Shown one piece after another: positions 33,320-41,534 of a stretch of DNA of 64,000 nt. Position 1 is the first letter of the stretch, and every line of letters begins with the position of its first letter. The stretch spans positions 1 through 64,000 of the forward strand of contig NZ_JAQFWQ010000031.1 of NCBI RefSeq assembly GCF_027706725.1, read 5' to 3'. This stretch comes from Nocardiopsis endophytica (GTDB lineage Bacteria; Actinomycetota; Actinomycetes; Streptosporangiales; Streptosporangiaceae). The translations under genes and the position numbers were made by a program. A model generated the notes under the pieces. It was not told where the DNA came from and ran no database searches. It saw only the letters and a list, made by a program, of their open reading frames with translations.

Positions 33320-34578
33320 CCCGACTCAGGTTCGGAGCCAACTACACCCCCACCCGCGGCTGGTTCCACCACTGGCTCGACTTCGACGAGGACCAGGTCC
33401 GCGCCGACCTGGAGTCCGTCGCCGCCCTGGGCCTGGACCACGTGCGCGTGTTCGCCCTGTGGCCGCTCTTCCAGCCCAACCGGGCGCTGATCCGCCCGCG
33501 CGCCGTCGAACAGCTCGTGCGCCTGGCCGAGATCGCCGGGGAGTGCGGGCTGGACGTGGCCGCCGACGCGCTGCAGGGCCACCTGTCCAGCTTCGACTTC
33601 CTGCCCGCCTGGACGCGCACCTGGCACCGCCGCAACCTGTTCACCGACCCCGAGGTGGCCGAGGGCACCGAGGCCTACCTGCGCACCCTGGCCGCCGCCC
33701 TGCACGAGCGCCCCAACTTCCTGGGCATGACCCTGGGCAACGAGTTCGACCAGTTCTCCGGCGACCCGCACCCCGACCCCGACCGGGTCGACCCGGCGGG
33801 CGCCGGCGCCTGGATCGAGCGCCTGCTCAAGGCCTGCGAGGACGCCGCCCCCGGGCGCATGCACCTGCACTCCGAGTACGACGCCGCCTGGTACCGCGAC
33901 CACCACCCCTTCACCCCCGCCCACGCGGTCGGCCTGGGCCCGGCCACCACCGTGCACTCGTGGGTGTTCAACGGCACCGCACAGCGGCACGGCCCGGAGG
34001 GGGCGGCCACCGGGCACCACGCCGAGTACATGGTGGAGCTGGCCACCGCCTGGGCCGCCGACCCGCGCCGCCCGGTGTGGGTGCAGGAGGTCGGGGCGCC
34101 CGCCCCGTACGTGCCCGCCGACCGGGCGCCCGGCTTCGCCGAGGCCACCGTGCGCAACGCCGTGGCGTCCGCCGCGACGTGGGGCCTCACCTGGTGGTGC
34201 TCGCACGACGTGGACCGCTCCCTGGCCGACTTCCCCGAGCACGAGTACGGCCTAGGGCTGATGACCGCCGACCGCGCCCCCAAGCCGCTCGGGCGCCGCC
34301 TGGCCCGGGTGGTCGGCGAGCTGCGCGAGCACCCGCCCGAGCCGCCCGCACGCCGCACGGCCGTGCGCTTCGACCCGGGCCCCGACCCGCAGGACGCGCC
34401 GCGCCGGGCGCAGTTCGCTCCCGGCGGGAGCGTGTTCGAGGCCTGGGCCCACTTGGCGGGGGAGGGGGTGCGGGCGGCGCTGGTGCGCGAGGACCGCGCC
34501 GACGACGCTGCCTACCTGCGTGAACGCGGCATCACCGAGGTCGTCGGCCCCGACGAGGTCCGTGGAGGAACCCCGTGA
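33316..34578 (+). CDS. GH5-like glycoside hydrolase, candidate N-glycan-core beta-mannosidase
   Basis: 420 aa, clan GH-A barrel of the cellulase (GH5) type. The acid/base is Glu143 in MTLGNEFDQF and the nucleophile Glu258 in VWVQEVGAP. There is no signal peptide, so it is cytoplasmic. Bifidobacterial GH5_18 enzymes with a similar genomic setting cleave the Man-beta-1,4-GlcNAc disaccharide left after N-glycan degradation. That role fits here, although endo-mannanase or beta-mannosidase activity on plant mannan cannot be excluded. The ATG overlaps the permease stop. Confidence 0.82.
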   Translation: MTRLRFGANYTPTRGWFHHWLDFDEDQVRADLESVAALGLDHVRVFALWPLFQPNRALIRPRAVEQLVRLAEIAGECGLDVAADALQGHLSSFDFLPAWTRTWHRRNLFTDPEVAEGTEAYLRTLAAALHERPNFLGMTLGNEFDQFSGDPHPDPDRVDPAGAGAWIERLLKACEDAAPGRMHLHSEYDAAWYRDHHPFTPAHAVGLGPATTVHSWVFNGTAQRHGPEGAATGHHAEYMVELATAWAADPRRPVWVQEVGAPAPYVPADRAPGFAEATVRNAVASAATWGLTWWCSHDVDRSLADFPEHEYGLGLMTADRAPKPLGRRLARVVGELREHPPEPPARRTAVRFDPGPDPQDAPRRAQFAPGGSVFEAWAHLAGEGVRAALVREDRADDAAYLRERGITEVVGPDEVRGGTP

Positions 34579-36581
34579 CCCCTCGACACCGCCCCTTCCC
34601 TCCCTCCCGCCGCGCGGTGTTGGCGGGCGTACCGGCGGCCGCCCTGGCGGCCGCCGTCCCCGGCCGCGCCGCGTCGGCGGCGCCCGTGCCGACCAGGGCG
34701 ATCGAGCCGACCAGGGCGATCGAGCCGACCGGGCGCACCGACGCGTTCGGCCCGCATGCGGCCTACTGGTTCCCCGAGTCGGTCCCTGACGGCGAGCCCG
34801 ACCCGGGCGTGGTCTGGCGGAGCCTGCTGGACTACGTCCCCGAGGACGACCCCGACCTGCCCTACAACACCGCGACCGTCCCCCTGGCCGACCGGCCGCC
34901 GTCCACCGGCGCGCGCGTGCAGTCGCTCGTCTCGTTCGCCCCGACCTCGGGCAACCCCAGCCAGGGCGCGCCCGACGCGAGCTCCTACGCCTTCACCGAC
35001 TGGGCCCTGGTGGAGGAACTGGTGTTCTGGGGCGGCTCCTCGTTCGAGGGGCTGATCCTGGCTCCCAACGCCCCCGTCGTCGACGCGGCCCACCGCAACG
35101 GCGTGCCCGTGCTGGGCACGGTCTTCCTCCCGCCCGCCGCCTACGGCGGCGACCTGCGCTGGACCAGGGAACTGGTCCAGCGCGACGGCACCGGCGGTTA
35201 CCCGGTCGCCGACAAGCTCGCCCAGGTCGCCACCGCCTACGGATTCGACGGGTGGTTCATCAACGCCGAGACCGGCGGGGGCGACCGCGCGCTGGCCGAG
35301 GACATGCGCGGGTTCCTCAAGCACCTGCGGGCGGCCGCGCCGCTGCGCATCACCTGGTACGACTCCATGACGGTCGACGGCGGCATCGACTGGCGCAACC
35401 GTCTGGACGACCGCAACGAGCCGTTCTTCCACGACGCGGACGGCCCCGTCGCCCACTCGATGTTCCTCAACTTCGACTGGACCGCCCAGGGCCTGGCCGA
35501 CTCCGCCGAGCGCGCGCGGGGACTCGGGCGCGACCCCTACGAGCTGTGGGCCGGGGTGGACCTGGAGGCGAACGGCACCGGCACCCGCGTCGACTGGGAC
35601 GCGCTGTTCGGGGCCGCCCGGGAAGGCACGGTCTCCATCGGCTTCTATCGGCCCGAGTGGACGCACACCTCCCTGCCCGAGGACGCCGGACCGGAGGAGT
35701 TCCACCGCCGCGAACAGCGGATGTGGCACACGGGGGAGGGGGACTGGCCGGGCGTCGCCGCGCACGTCGAGGGGCGGGCGCCCGCGGTCGCGCCGCCGTT
35801 CGCCACCGCCTTCAACACCGGCCACGGACTGCGCTACGCCGTCGAAGGGAGCGTGCTGTCCGAAGGGGAGTGGAGCCACCTGGGCGTGCAGGACGTACTC
35901 CCTCCCCGGCGCTGGACGATCCGCGGAGGCCGGGCGCATGTGGCGTTCGACTTCGCCGAGCCCTACCACGGCGGTTCATGCCTCAAGGTGAGCGGAATCG
36001 GCGCCGAGCCGACCGAGGTCGAGTTCTACCCGCTGGCGCTCGCCGACGCGGGTCCGGTGACGGTGGAGCTGGTCCACCGGGGCGCGGGCGTCGGCGCCGA
36101 AGTCGGCGTCGGCGGGCGGTGGCTCGCCGCCCGGGACGCCGGGGAGGCGCGCGGGGACTGGCGGCGCACCCGGGCCCTCGTTCCCGCAGGCACCGAGCCG
36201 GGCACCCTCACCGTCCGCCTGAGCGCCGACGATCCGGGAGACGGCGGTGCGGTGTGGCGGCTGGGCCTGCTGCGCGTCACCAAAGACGGCACCGCCCCTC
36301 CGCCCCCGCCCTCCGGAGCACGCGTGGAGGACTCCCGGCCGACCGGCGAGGACACGGCCGAGCTGCGGCTGCGCTGGAACCCCGCGCGCGGCGCCCGCCA
36401 CTACGAGCTCGTCGACGCCGCCCCGGACGGCCCCGTGCTGCTCGGCGCCACCGCCACCCCCGCCTTCCACGTCCGTGAGCTGCGGCGGCGCGGTAATGAG
36501 CCGCACGCGCGGCTGGAGATCACCGCCGTCGGGCATGACTACGGGCGGTCGGCCGCCGCGGTGCTCCGCCACCGGTGGTGA
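34575..36581 (+). CDS. Endo-beta-N-acetylglucosaminidase, GH85
   Basis: 668 aa. A Tat-type signal (SRRAVLAGVPAAALAAAVPG, 11-30) should export it. The GH85 barrel follows, with the catalytic pair Asn230 and Glu232 in FDGWFINAETGG. The family hydrolyses the chitobiose core of N-linked glycans, releasing the oligosaccharide from protein. A beta-sandwich C-terminal part and a final fibronectin-like stretch complete it. Just after the signal, an 18-base unit is repeated (TRAIEP twice). GTG start overlapping the previous stop (GTGA). This is the gene that best identifies the locus as N-glycan-degrading. Confidence 0.92.
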   Translation: MTPRHRPFPPSRRAVLAGVPAAALAAAVPGRAASAAPVPTRAIEPTRAIEPTGRTDAFGPHAAYWFPESVPDGEPDPGVVWRSLLDYVPEDDPDLPYNTATVPLADRPPSTGARVQSLVSFAPTSGNPSQGAPDASSYAFTDWALVEELVFWGGSSFEGLILAPNAPVVDAAHRNGVPVLGTVFLPPAAYGGDLRWTRELVQRDGTGGYPVADKLAQVATAYGFDGWFINAETGGGDRALAEDMRGFLKHLRAAAPLRITWYDSMTVDGGIDWRNRLDDRNEPFFHDADGPVAHSMFLNFDWTAQGLADSAERARGLGRDPYELWAGVDLEANGTGTRVDWDALFGAAREGTVSIGFYRPEWTHTSLPEDAGPEEFHRREQRMWHTGEGDWPGVAAHVEGRAPAVAPPFATAFNTGHGLRYAVEGSVLSEGEWSHLGVQDVLPPRRWTIRGGRAHVAFDFAEPYHGGSCLKVSGIGAEPTEVEFYPLALADAGPVTVELVHRGAGVGAEVGVGGRWLAARDAGEARGDWRRTRALVPAGTEPGTLTVRLSADDPGDGGAVWRLGLLRVTKDGTAPPPPPSGARVEDSRPTGEDTAELRLRWNPARGARHYELVDAAPDGPVLLGATATPAFHVRELRRRGNEPHARLEITAVGHDYGRSAAAVLRHRW

Positions 36582-36636
36582 CCGGCGCACCCGCCACGCC
36601 CCCGACCGACCCCCTGGCCCGGAGAGAGAGGCAGGA

Positions 36637-39600
36637 ATGCACGACGACCGGAAACTGGTGGAGGACCGCGTCTCGCGCGTCCTCGAAGAGCGCATCCGCC
36701 CCGCCGTCTACCCGGAGCGGGCGCCCATGGAGGTCGCCCGCTGGGACGCCCCCGGCGAGCCCGTCCCCGTGGCCGAGGGCCTGGCCGCCGACTACCGCCC
36801 CGCCCAGACGGGCGAGCCGTGGGGCCCGCCGTGGGCGACCACCTGGTTCCGGCTGCGCGGCCGGGTGCCCGAGCAGTGGGCGGGGCGCACCGTGGAGGCC
36901 GTGGTCGACCTCGGGTTCGACGAGCGCATGCCCGGCTTCCAGTGCGAAGGCCTGGCCTACACCGCCGACGGCGCGGTGGTGAAGGGGCTCAGCCCGCGCA
37001 ACCGGTGGCTGCGCGTCGCCTCCTCGGCCCAGGCGGGGCAGCCGGTGGAGTTCTACGTGGAGGCCGCCGCCAACCCCGTGGTGCTGGGGGTGCCCCCCTT
37101 CCAGCCCACGGAGCTGGGCGACCGGCTCACCGCCCACGGCCGCCCCCTGTACCGCGTCGAATCGGTCGACCTGGCCGTCCTGGACCACGACGTGTGGCAC
37201 CTGGTGCACGACATCGAGGTGCTGGACCAGATGATGCGCGAGCTGCCCGAGGGGGCGCCGCGCCGCTGGGAGGTGCTCCGCGCCCTGGAGCGCGCGCTCG
37301 ACGCGGTCGACCTGCAGGACGTGCCCGGCACCGCGGAGGAGGCGCGCCGCGTGCTCGCCCCGGTGCTGGCCTCCCCGGCCGAGGCGGGGGCGCACCGCAT
37401 CTCCGCCGTCGGGCACGCCCACATCGACTCGGCGTGGCTGTGGCCGCTGCGCGAGACCGTGCGCAAGGTGGCGCGCACCGCCGCCAACGTCACCGCGCTC
37501 ATGGACGACCACCCGGGCCTGGTGTTCGCCATGTCGCAGGCCCAGCAGCTCGCCTGGATCAAGGAGCACCGGCCCGAGGTGTACTCCAGGGTCAAGGAGA
37601 AGGCGGCCGAGGGCCGGTTCGTCCCGGTGGGCGGCATGTGGGTGGAGGCCGACACCAACATGCCCGGCGGGGAGGCCATGGCCCGCCAGTTCGTGTTCGG
37701 CAAGCGGTTCTTCGCCGAGGAGTTCGGGGTGGACACCAAGGAGGTGTGGCTGCCCGACTCCTTCGGCTACTCGGCGGCGCTGCCGCAGATCGTGCGGCTG
37801 GCCGGGGCCGAGTGGTTCCTGACCCAGAAGATCTCCTGGAACCGCACCAATCCCTTCCCGCACCACACCTTCCAGTGGGAGGGCATCGACGGGACCCGGG
37901 TGTTCACCCACTTCCCGCCGGCGGACACCTACAACTCCGAGCTGTCGGGGCGGGAGCTGGCGCACGCGGTGCGCAACTTCCGCGACAAGGGGGCGGCGAA
38001 CCGGTCGCTGGTGCCGTTCGGCTGGGGCGACGGCGGGGGCGGGCCGACCCGCGAGATGCTGGGGCGCGCGGACCGGCTGGCCGACCTGGAGGGCTCGCCG
38101 CGGGTGCGCCTGGAGCGGCCCGACGCGTTCTTCGCGGCCGCCCGCGAGGACTACCCCGACCCGCCGGTGTGGCTGGGGGAGCTGTACCTGGAGCTGCACC
38201 GGGCCACCTACACCAGCCAGGCCCGCACCAAGCAGGGCAACCGGCGCAGCGAGCACCTGCTGCGCGAGGCCGAGCTGTGGGCGGCCACGGCGGCGGTGCG
38301 CGCGGGGGCGGCCTACCCCTACGAGCGGCTGGAGGGGATCTGGAAGCGGGTGCTGCTGCACCAGTTCCACGACATCCTGCCGGGCACCTCCATCGCCTGG
38401 GTGCACCGGGAGGCGGCCGAGACCTACGAGGGCATCGCCCGCGAGCTGGAGGAGGTCATCGGCGGCGCCCAGGCGGCCCTGCTCGACGCCGCCCCCGGCC
38501 CCGAGGGCCCCGGCGCCCCCGCGGTGTTCAACGCCTGCCCGCACGAGCGCGACGGCGTCCCCGCCCTGGGGGCCGGCCCCCCGGCCCGGGCCGGGGACGC
38601 TGGCGGGGCCGTGGGCCACACCCTTGACGGGGACGCGCACGTGCTCGACAACGGCCTGGTGCGGGTCGTCGTCGGCCCGGACGGGCTACTGCGGTCGGTT
38701 CTGGACCTGCGGGCGGACGGCGGACGGGGGCGCGAGGCCCTGGCACCGGGCGGGCGCGGCAACCTGCTGCAGATCCACCCCGACTTCCCGAACATGTGGG
38801 ACGCCTGGGACGTGGACGCCTTCTACCGCAACACCGTCACCGACCTGGACGGCGCCGACGAGGTGTCCGCCGAGCCGCTGGAGGGCGGGGCGTGGGCGGT
38901 CACCGCACGGCGGAGCTTCGGCTCGTCGGCGGTGGTGCAGCGCACCGTGCTCCGCCCGGGGGCGGCACGGGTGGACATGGAGGCGGAGGTGGACTGGCGC
39001 GAGACCGAGAAGTTCCTCAAGGCGGCCTTCCCGCTGGACGTGCGCGCCGACGAGGCGGCCTCGGAGATCCAGTTCGGGCACGTGCGCCGCCCCGCGCACA
39101 CCAACACCTCCTGGGACGCGGCCCGGTTCGAGACCTGCGCGCACCGGTGGATCCGGGTGGCCGAGCCCGGCTACGGGCACGCGCTGGTCAACGACTCCAC
39201 CTACGGCCACGACGTGACGCGGGACGTGCGCGGCGACGGCGGCACCACGACGGCGGTGCGGCTGTCGCTGCTGCGGGCGCCGCGCTTCCCCGACCCGGAC
39301 ACCGACCACGGCCTCCACCGGTTCGGCTACGCGCTGGTCCCCGGCGCGGCGGTGGCCGACGCGGTCCGCGAGGGCTACCGCATCAACCTGCCCGAGCGCA
39401 CCGCCGACCGGGGCGGGGCGGTGGAGCCGCTGGTGCGCGTGGAGGAGGAGGGCGTGGTGGTGGAGGCGGTCAAGCTCGCCGACGACCGCTCCGGCGACGT
39501 GGTGGTGCGCCTGTACGAGACCCTGGGGGCGCGGGCGTCCACGAGGGTCGGGTTCGGCTTCGACGCGGGCGCGCCGACCCGGGTCGACCTGCTCGAACGC

Positions 39601-39705
39601 CCGCTCTCCGGTGCGGCCGGGCCGGTGCCCGACGGCGACGGGTGGCACCTGTCGCTGCGCCCCTTCGAGATCGCCACCCTGCGCGTGCCGCGTAATACCC
39701 TGTGA
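36637..39705 (+). CDS. Alpha-mannosidase, GH38
   Basis: 1022 aa. An N-terminal domain (1-240) precedes the GH38 catalytic core with HAHIDSAWLWPLRE (His262, Asp264 as zinc ligands) and the nucleophile Asp339 in VEADTNMPGG; WLPDSFGYSAALPQI is also typical. The C-terminal half is the beta-sandwich region. There is no signal peptide, so it is cytoplasmic. It removes alpha-mannose from imported high-mannose glycans. It follows the GH85 gene after 55 bases, the loosest joint in this operon, and starts at an ATG with AGGAA nearby. Confidence 0.93.
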   Translation: MHDDRKLVEDRVSRVLEERIRPAVYPERAPMEVARWDAPGEPVPVAEGLAADYRPAQTGEPWGPPWATTWFRLRGRVPEQWAGRTVEAVVDLGFDERMPGFQCEGLAYTADGAVVKGLSPRNRWLRVASSAQAGQPVEFYVEAAANPVVLGVPPFQPTELGDRLTAHGRPLYRVESVDLAVLDHDVWHLVHDIEVLDQMMRELPEGAPRRWEVLRALERALDAVDLQDVPGTAEEARRVLAPVLASPAEAGAHRISAVGHAHIDSAWLWPLRETVRKVARTAANVTALMDDHPGLVFAMSQAQQLAWIKEHRPEVYSRVKEKAAEGRFVPVGGMWVEADTNMPGGEAMARQFVFGKRFFAEEFGVDTKEVWLPDSFGYSAALPQIVRLAGAEWFLTQKISWNRTNPFPHHTFQWEGIDGTRVFTHFPPADTYNSELSGRELAHAVRNFRDKGAANRSLVPFGWGDGGGGPTREMLGRADRLADLEGSPRVRLERPDAFFAAAREDYPDPPVWLGELYLELHRATYTSQARTKQGNRRSEHLLREAELWAATAAVRAGAAYPYERLEGIWKRVLLHQFHDILPGTSIAWVHREAAETYEGIARELEEVIGGAQAALLDAAPGPEGPGAPAVFNACPHERDGVPALGAGPPARAGDAGGAVGHTLDGDAHVLDNGLVRVVVGPDGLLRSVLDLRADGGRGREALAPGGRGNLLQIHPDFPNMWDAWDVDAFYRNTVTDLDGADEVSAEPLEGGAWAVTARRSFGSSAVVQRTVLRPGAARVDMEAEVDWRETEKFLKAAFPLDVRADEAASEIQFGHVRRPAHTNTSWDAARFETCAHRWIRVAEPGYGHALVNDSTYGHDVTRDVRGDGGTTTAVRLSLLRAPRFPDPDTDHGLHRFGYALVPGAAVADAVREGYRINLPERTADRGGAVEPLVRVEEEGVVVEAVKLADDRSGDVVVRLYETLGARASTRVGFGFDAGAPTRVDLLERPLSGAAGPVPDGDGWHLSLRPFEIATLRVPRNTL

Positions 39706-39753
39706 CACCCCCATCCCACCGCAGTGACCGCACGCGCGTCGGGAGGAGACGAG

Positions 39754-40227
39754 ATGAAGGGTCATGGGGCGGCCGTCCTCGCAGGAGCCGGGGCCCTGGT
39801 GGCGGCCGCCGCAGGGTGCGGCGCCGCTCAGGGGGCCCAGGGCACCTCGGGAGCCCAAGGGGACGGCGCCGACCTGCCGTCACGGGTGGTGTGCGAGGTG
39901 AGCTACCGGGCCGACGACAGCGGCGCCGGGCAGCGGGACGCCACCCTGGAGGCCGAACGCACCGACGGCATGGCCGGCGCCGAGGACTCCGCCGGGTTCG
40001 ACGAGATGAGCGTCGCGCTGACCTACATCGGCGAGGCGCCCGAGGGCCGCGTGGTCTCCGTGGACGTCACCGACGCCGCCGGGGACCGCATCGCGCGCGA
40101 CCTGTACCAGCTGGGGACCCCGGCCGTGCAGGACATCGAGTTCTCCGGCGGCCACGGCTTCACCGGCCTGTCCTACGTCCACAGCGGTGAGGCCACCCTG
40201 CAGTACTGGTGCACCGCCGAGGAGTGA
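39754..40227 (+). CDS. Small lipoprotein, unknown function
   Basis: 157 aa. The signal ends in a lipobox-like AAAAGC (Cys22), followed by a Gly/Ala/Gln-rich linker. The mature part has two lone cysteines (RVVCEVSY and QYWCTAEE) that could form one disulphide across a small beta-rich domain. The ATG follows GGGAGGAG. The family is not recognised. It is separated from the mannosidase by 48 bases and could be the last gene of that operon or independent. Confidence 0.72.
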   Translation: MKGHGAAVLAGAGALVAAAAGCGAAQGAQGTSGAQGDGADLPSRVVCEVSYRADDSGAGQRDATLEAERTDGMAGAEDSAGFDEMSVALTYIGEAPEGRVVSVDVTDAAGDRIARDLYQLGTPAVQDIEFSGGHGFTGLSYVHSGEATLQYWCTAEE

Positions 40228-40232
40228 GGGCC

Positions 40233-40269
40233 GCGCGTGCCCCCGCCCCAGGCGGGCCGGGGCACGCGC
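40233..40269. terminator. Bidirectional hairpin between convergent genes
   Basis: GCGCGTGCCCC (40233-40243) and GGGGCACGCGC (40259-40269) are perfect 11-base arms; the loop contains a smaller CGCC/GGCG pairing. Positioned between the stops at 40227 (plus) and 40294 (minus). Confidence 0.7.
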
Positions 40270-40293
40270 CCCCGGGCACCTCCCGAGGGGGAG

Positions 40294-40755
40294 TCATCCC
40301 GTTCCGGCGTGTTCGGCGTGGTGCCGGTTCACCCGTTCCAGCAGATCGGCCAGTACGGCCCGCTCGTCCGGGGTGAGCGGCGCGAACGCGCGCTCCTGGA
40401 CCTCCTGCACGCGCACGTCCAGCTCATGCAGGGCCCATTCACCGTCGCCGGTGAGCACGACCGTGTTGCGGCGCCGGTCGGCGGGGTCGGGGGCGCGGCG
40501 CACCAGCCCCCGCGCGGCCAGGTCGTCCAGGGCCGCCGCGACGTCGCTGCGGTCCATCCCGCAGGCCTGGCCCAGCGCGGCCTGGCTGGCCGGACCGAGC
40601 TCGGCCGCGGCGGCCATCAGCGCGTAGTGGTGGGTGCGGTACTCCCCGAGGCCTTCGGCCACCAGGCGCTGGACCTGGGCGGCCGTCCGGGTGAGCAGGC
40701 GGCTGGGCAGGCGGCGCAGCCGTTCGGGCGGCTGCGCGGCGGGACGGGCGGTCAT
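40294..40755 (-). CDS. MarR family transcriptional regulator
   Basis: 153 aa. MarR winged helix: LGQACGMDRSDVAAALDDLAARGLVRRAPDPADRRRNTVVLT, with flanking dimerisation helices. It is divergent from a SnoaL-like gene 57 bases away. Three TTGG/CCAA dyads in that gap suggest it represses itself and the neighbour. A Cys in the recognition domain (QACGMDR) could be ligand- or redox-sensitive, but this is speculation. Confidence 0.9.
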   Translation of the reverse strand: MTARPAAQPPERLRRLPSRLLTRTAAQVQRLVAEGLGEYRTHHYALMAAAAELGPASQAALGQACGMDRSDVAAALDDLAARGLVRRAPDPADRRRNTVVLTGDGEWALHELDVRVQEVQERAFAPLTPDERAVLADLLERVNRHHAEHAGTG

Positions 40756-40767
40756 GCGGGCAGTCTA

Positions 40768-40831
40768 GCCAACCGTTGGCCTCACCAACGAATTGGTGTA
40801 CGGTCGCCGCCATGAACGTTGGTGAGACCAA
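40768..40831. promoter_or_regulatory. Three TTGG/CCAA dyads, candidate MarR operators
   Basis: GCCAAC-C-GTTGGC (40768-40780), CACCAA-CGAA-TTGGTG (40783-40798) and TTGGT-GAG-ACCAA (40819-40831). The first two lie between the divergent starts; the third lies within the first codons of the SnoaL-like gene. Regular spacing and a shared half-site suggest cooperative binding by the MarR dimer. Confidence 0.68.
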
Positions 40832-41291
40832 TGAAAAGGGCGGCGGGGGCGCCGCCGGGGACACCGCGGCCCGCCTCGCGGACCGCGCCGAGATCACCGA
40901 CCTGCTCGCGCGGCACGGCCGGTGGCTGGACGACGGGCGCTTCGACGACGTGCGGAGCGTCTTCACCGAGGACGCCGTGGTCGTCGTCGGATCCGGGGAG
41001 GTGCAGGGGGCCGACCGGGTCGCCGAACTCGCCCGCCGCAGCCACGGCCCGTTCGCGCGCACCCACCATCTGACCACCAATCCGCTGGTGGAGGTGGGCG
41101 GCGACCGCGCCGTGCTCGGCGCCCAGCAGATCGCGGTCTTCTGCCGTGAGGGGGAGACCCCCGAGTTCACCGTCGGCGAGGAGTACCGGATGGAGGCGGT
41201 CCGCACCCCCGACGGCTGGCGCCTGTCCCGCGTGGAGGGCGACCGCCTCTGGCGCCTCGACCACGCGACCGGAGGCCAAGGACAGGGCTGA
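40812..41291 (+). CDS. SnoaL-like (NTF2 fold) protein
   Basis: 159 aa, NTF2-like/SnoaL-like fold. RAEITDLLARHGRWLDDGRFDDVRSVFTEDAVV is the usual opening, followed by ARTHHLTTNPLVEVGGDRA and a W-rich end. Members serve as ketosteroid-isomerase-like enzymes, cyclases or binding proteins, and this sequence does not decide between them. The ATG at 40812 is chosen over an upstream GTG because of the operator positions. Likely controlled by the MarR gene. Confidence 0.8.
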   Translation: MNVGETNEKGGGGAAGDTAARLADRAEITDLLARHGRWLDDGRFDDVRSVFTEDAVVVVGSGEVQGADRVAELARRSHGPFARTHHLTTNPLVEVGGDRAVLGAQQIAVFCREGETPEFTVGEEYRMEAVRTPDGWRLSRVEGDRLWRLDHATGGQGQG

Positions 41292-41407
41292 CGGGCGGTC
41301 CGGCCGCCTCTCCTCGGCACCGGGGGCGACCGGAGCCGATGGCGTCCCGCCGAGTGGTGTGACCTTCGTCGGCCGTGACCGCCTTCGGCGGGCGGCCGGA
41401 GGCCGAC

Positions 41408-41422
41408 CCCGCCGAAGGCGGG
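41408..41422. terminator. Hairpin downstream of lanT and the SnoaL gene
   Basis: CCCGCC-GAA-GGCGGG, a 6-base stem in the 243-base gap between the convergent SnoaL-like gene (ends 41291) and lanT (ends 41535). It may terminate one or both. The rest of the gap shows nothing recognisable. Confidence 0.4.
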
Positions 41423-41534
41423 TCAGCGGTCAAGGCCCCGAAGGTGCGTCGGCCCGCGCCAGGTCCGTCACCGGCGGGCCGACCCGGGCGGACGGAAATG
41501 ACACCACTCCACGGGACACGACCCTGCCCGTGCC

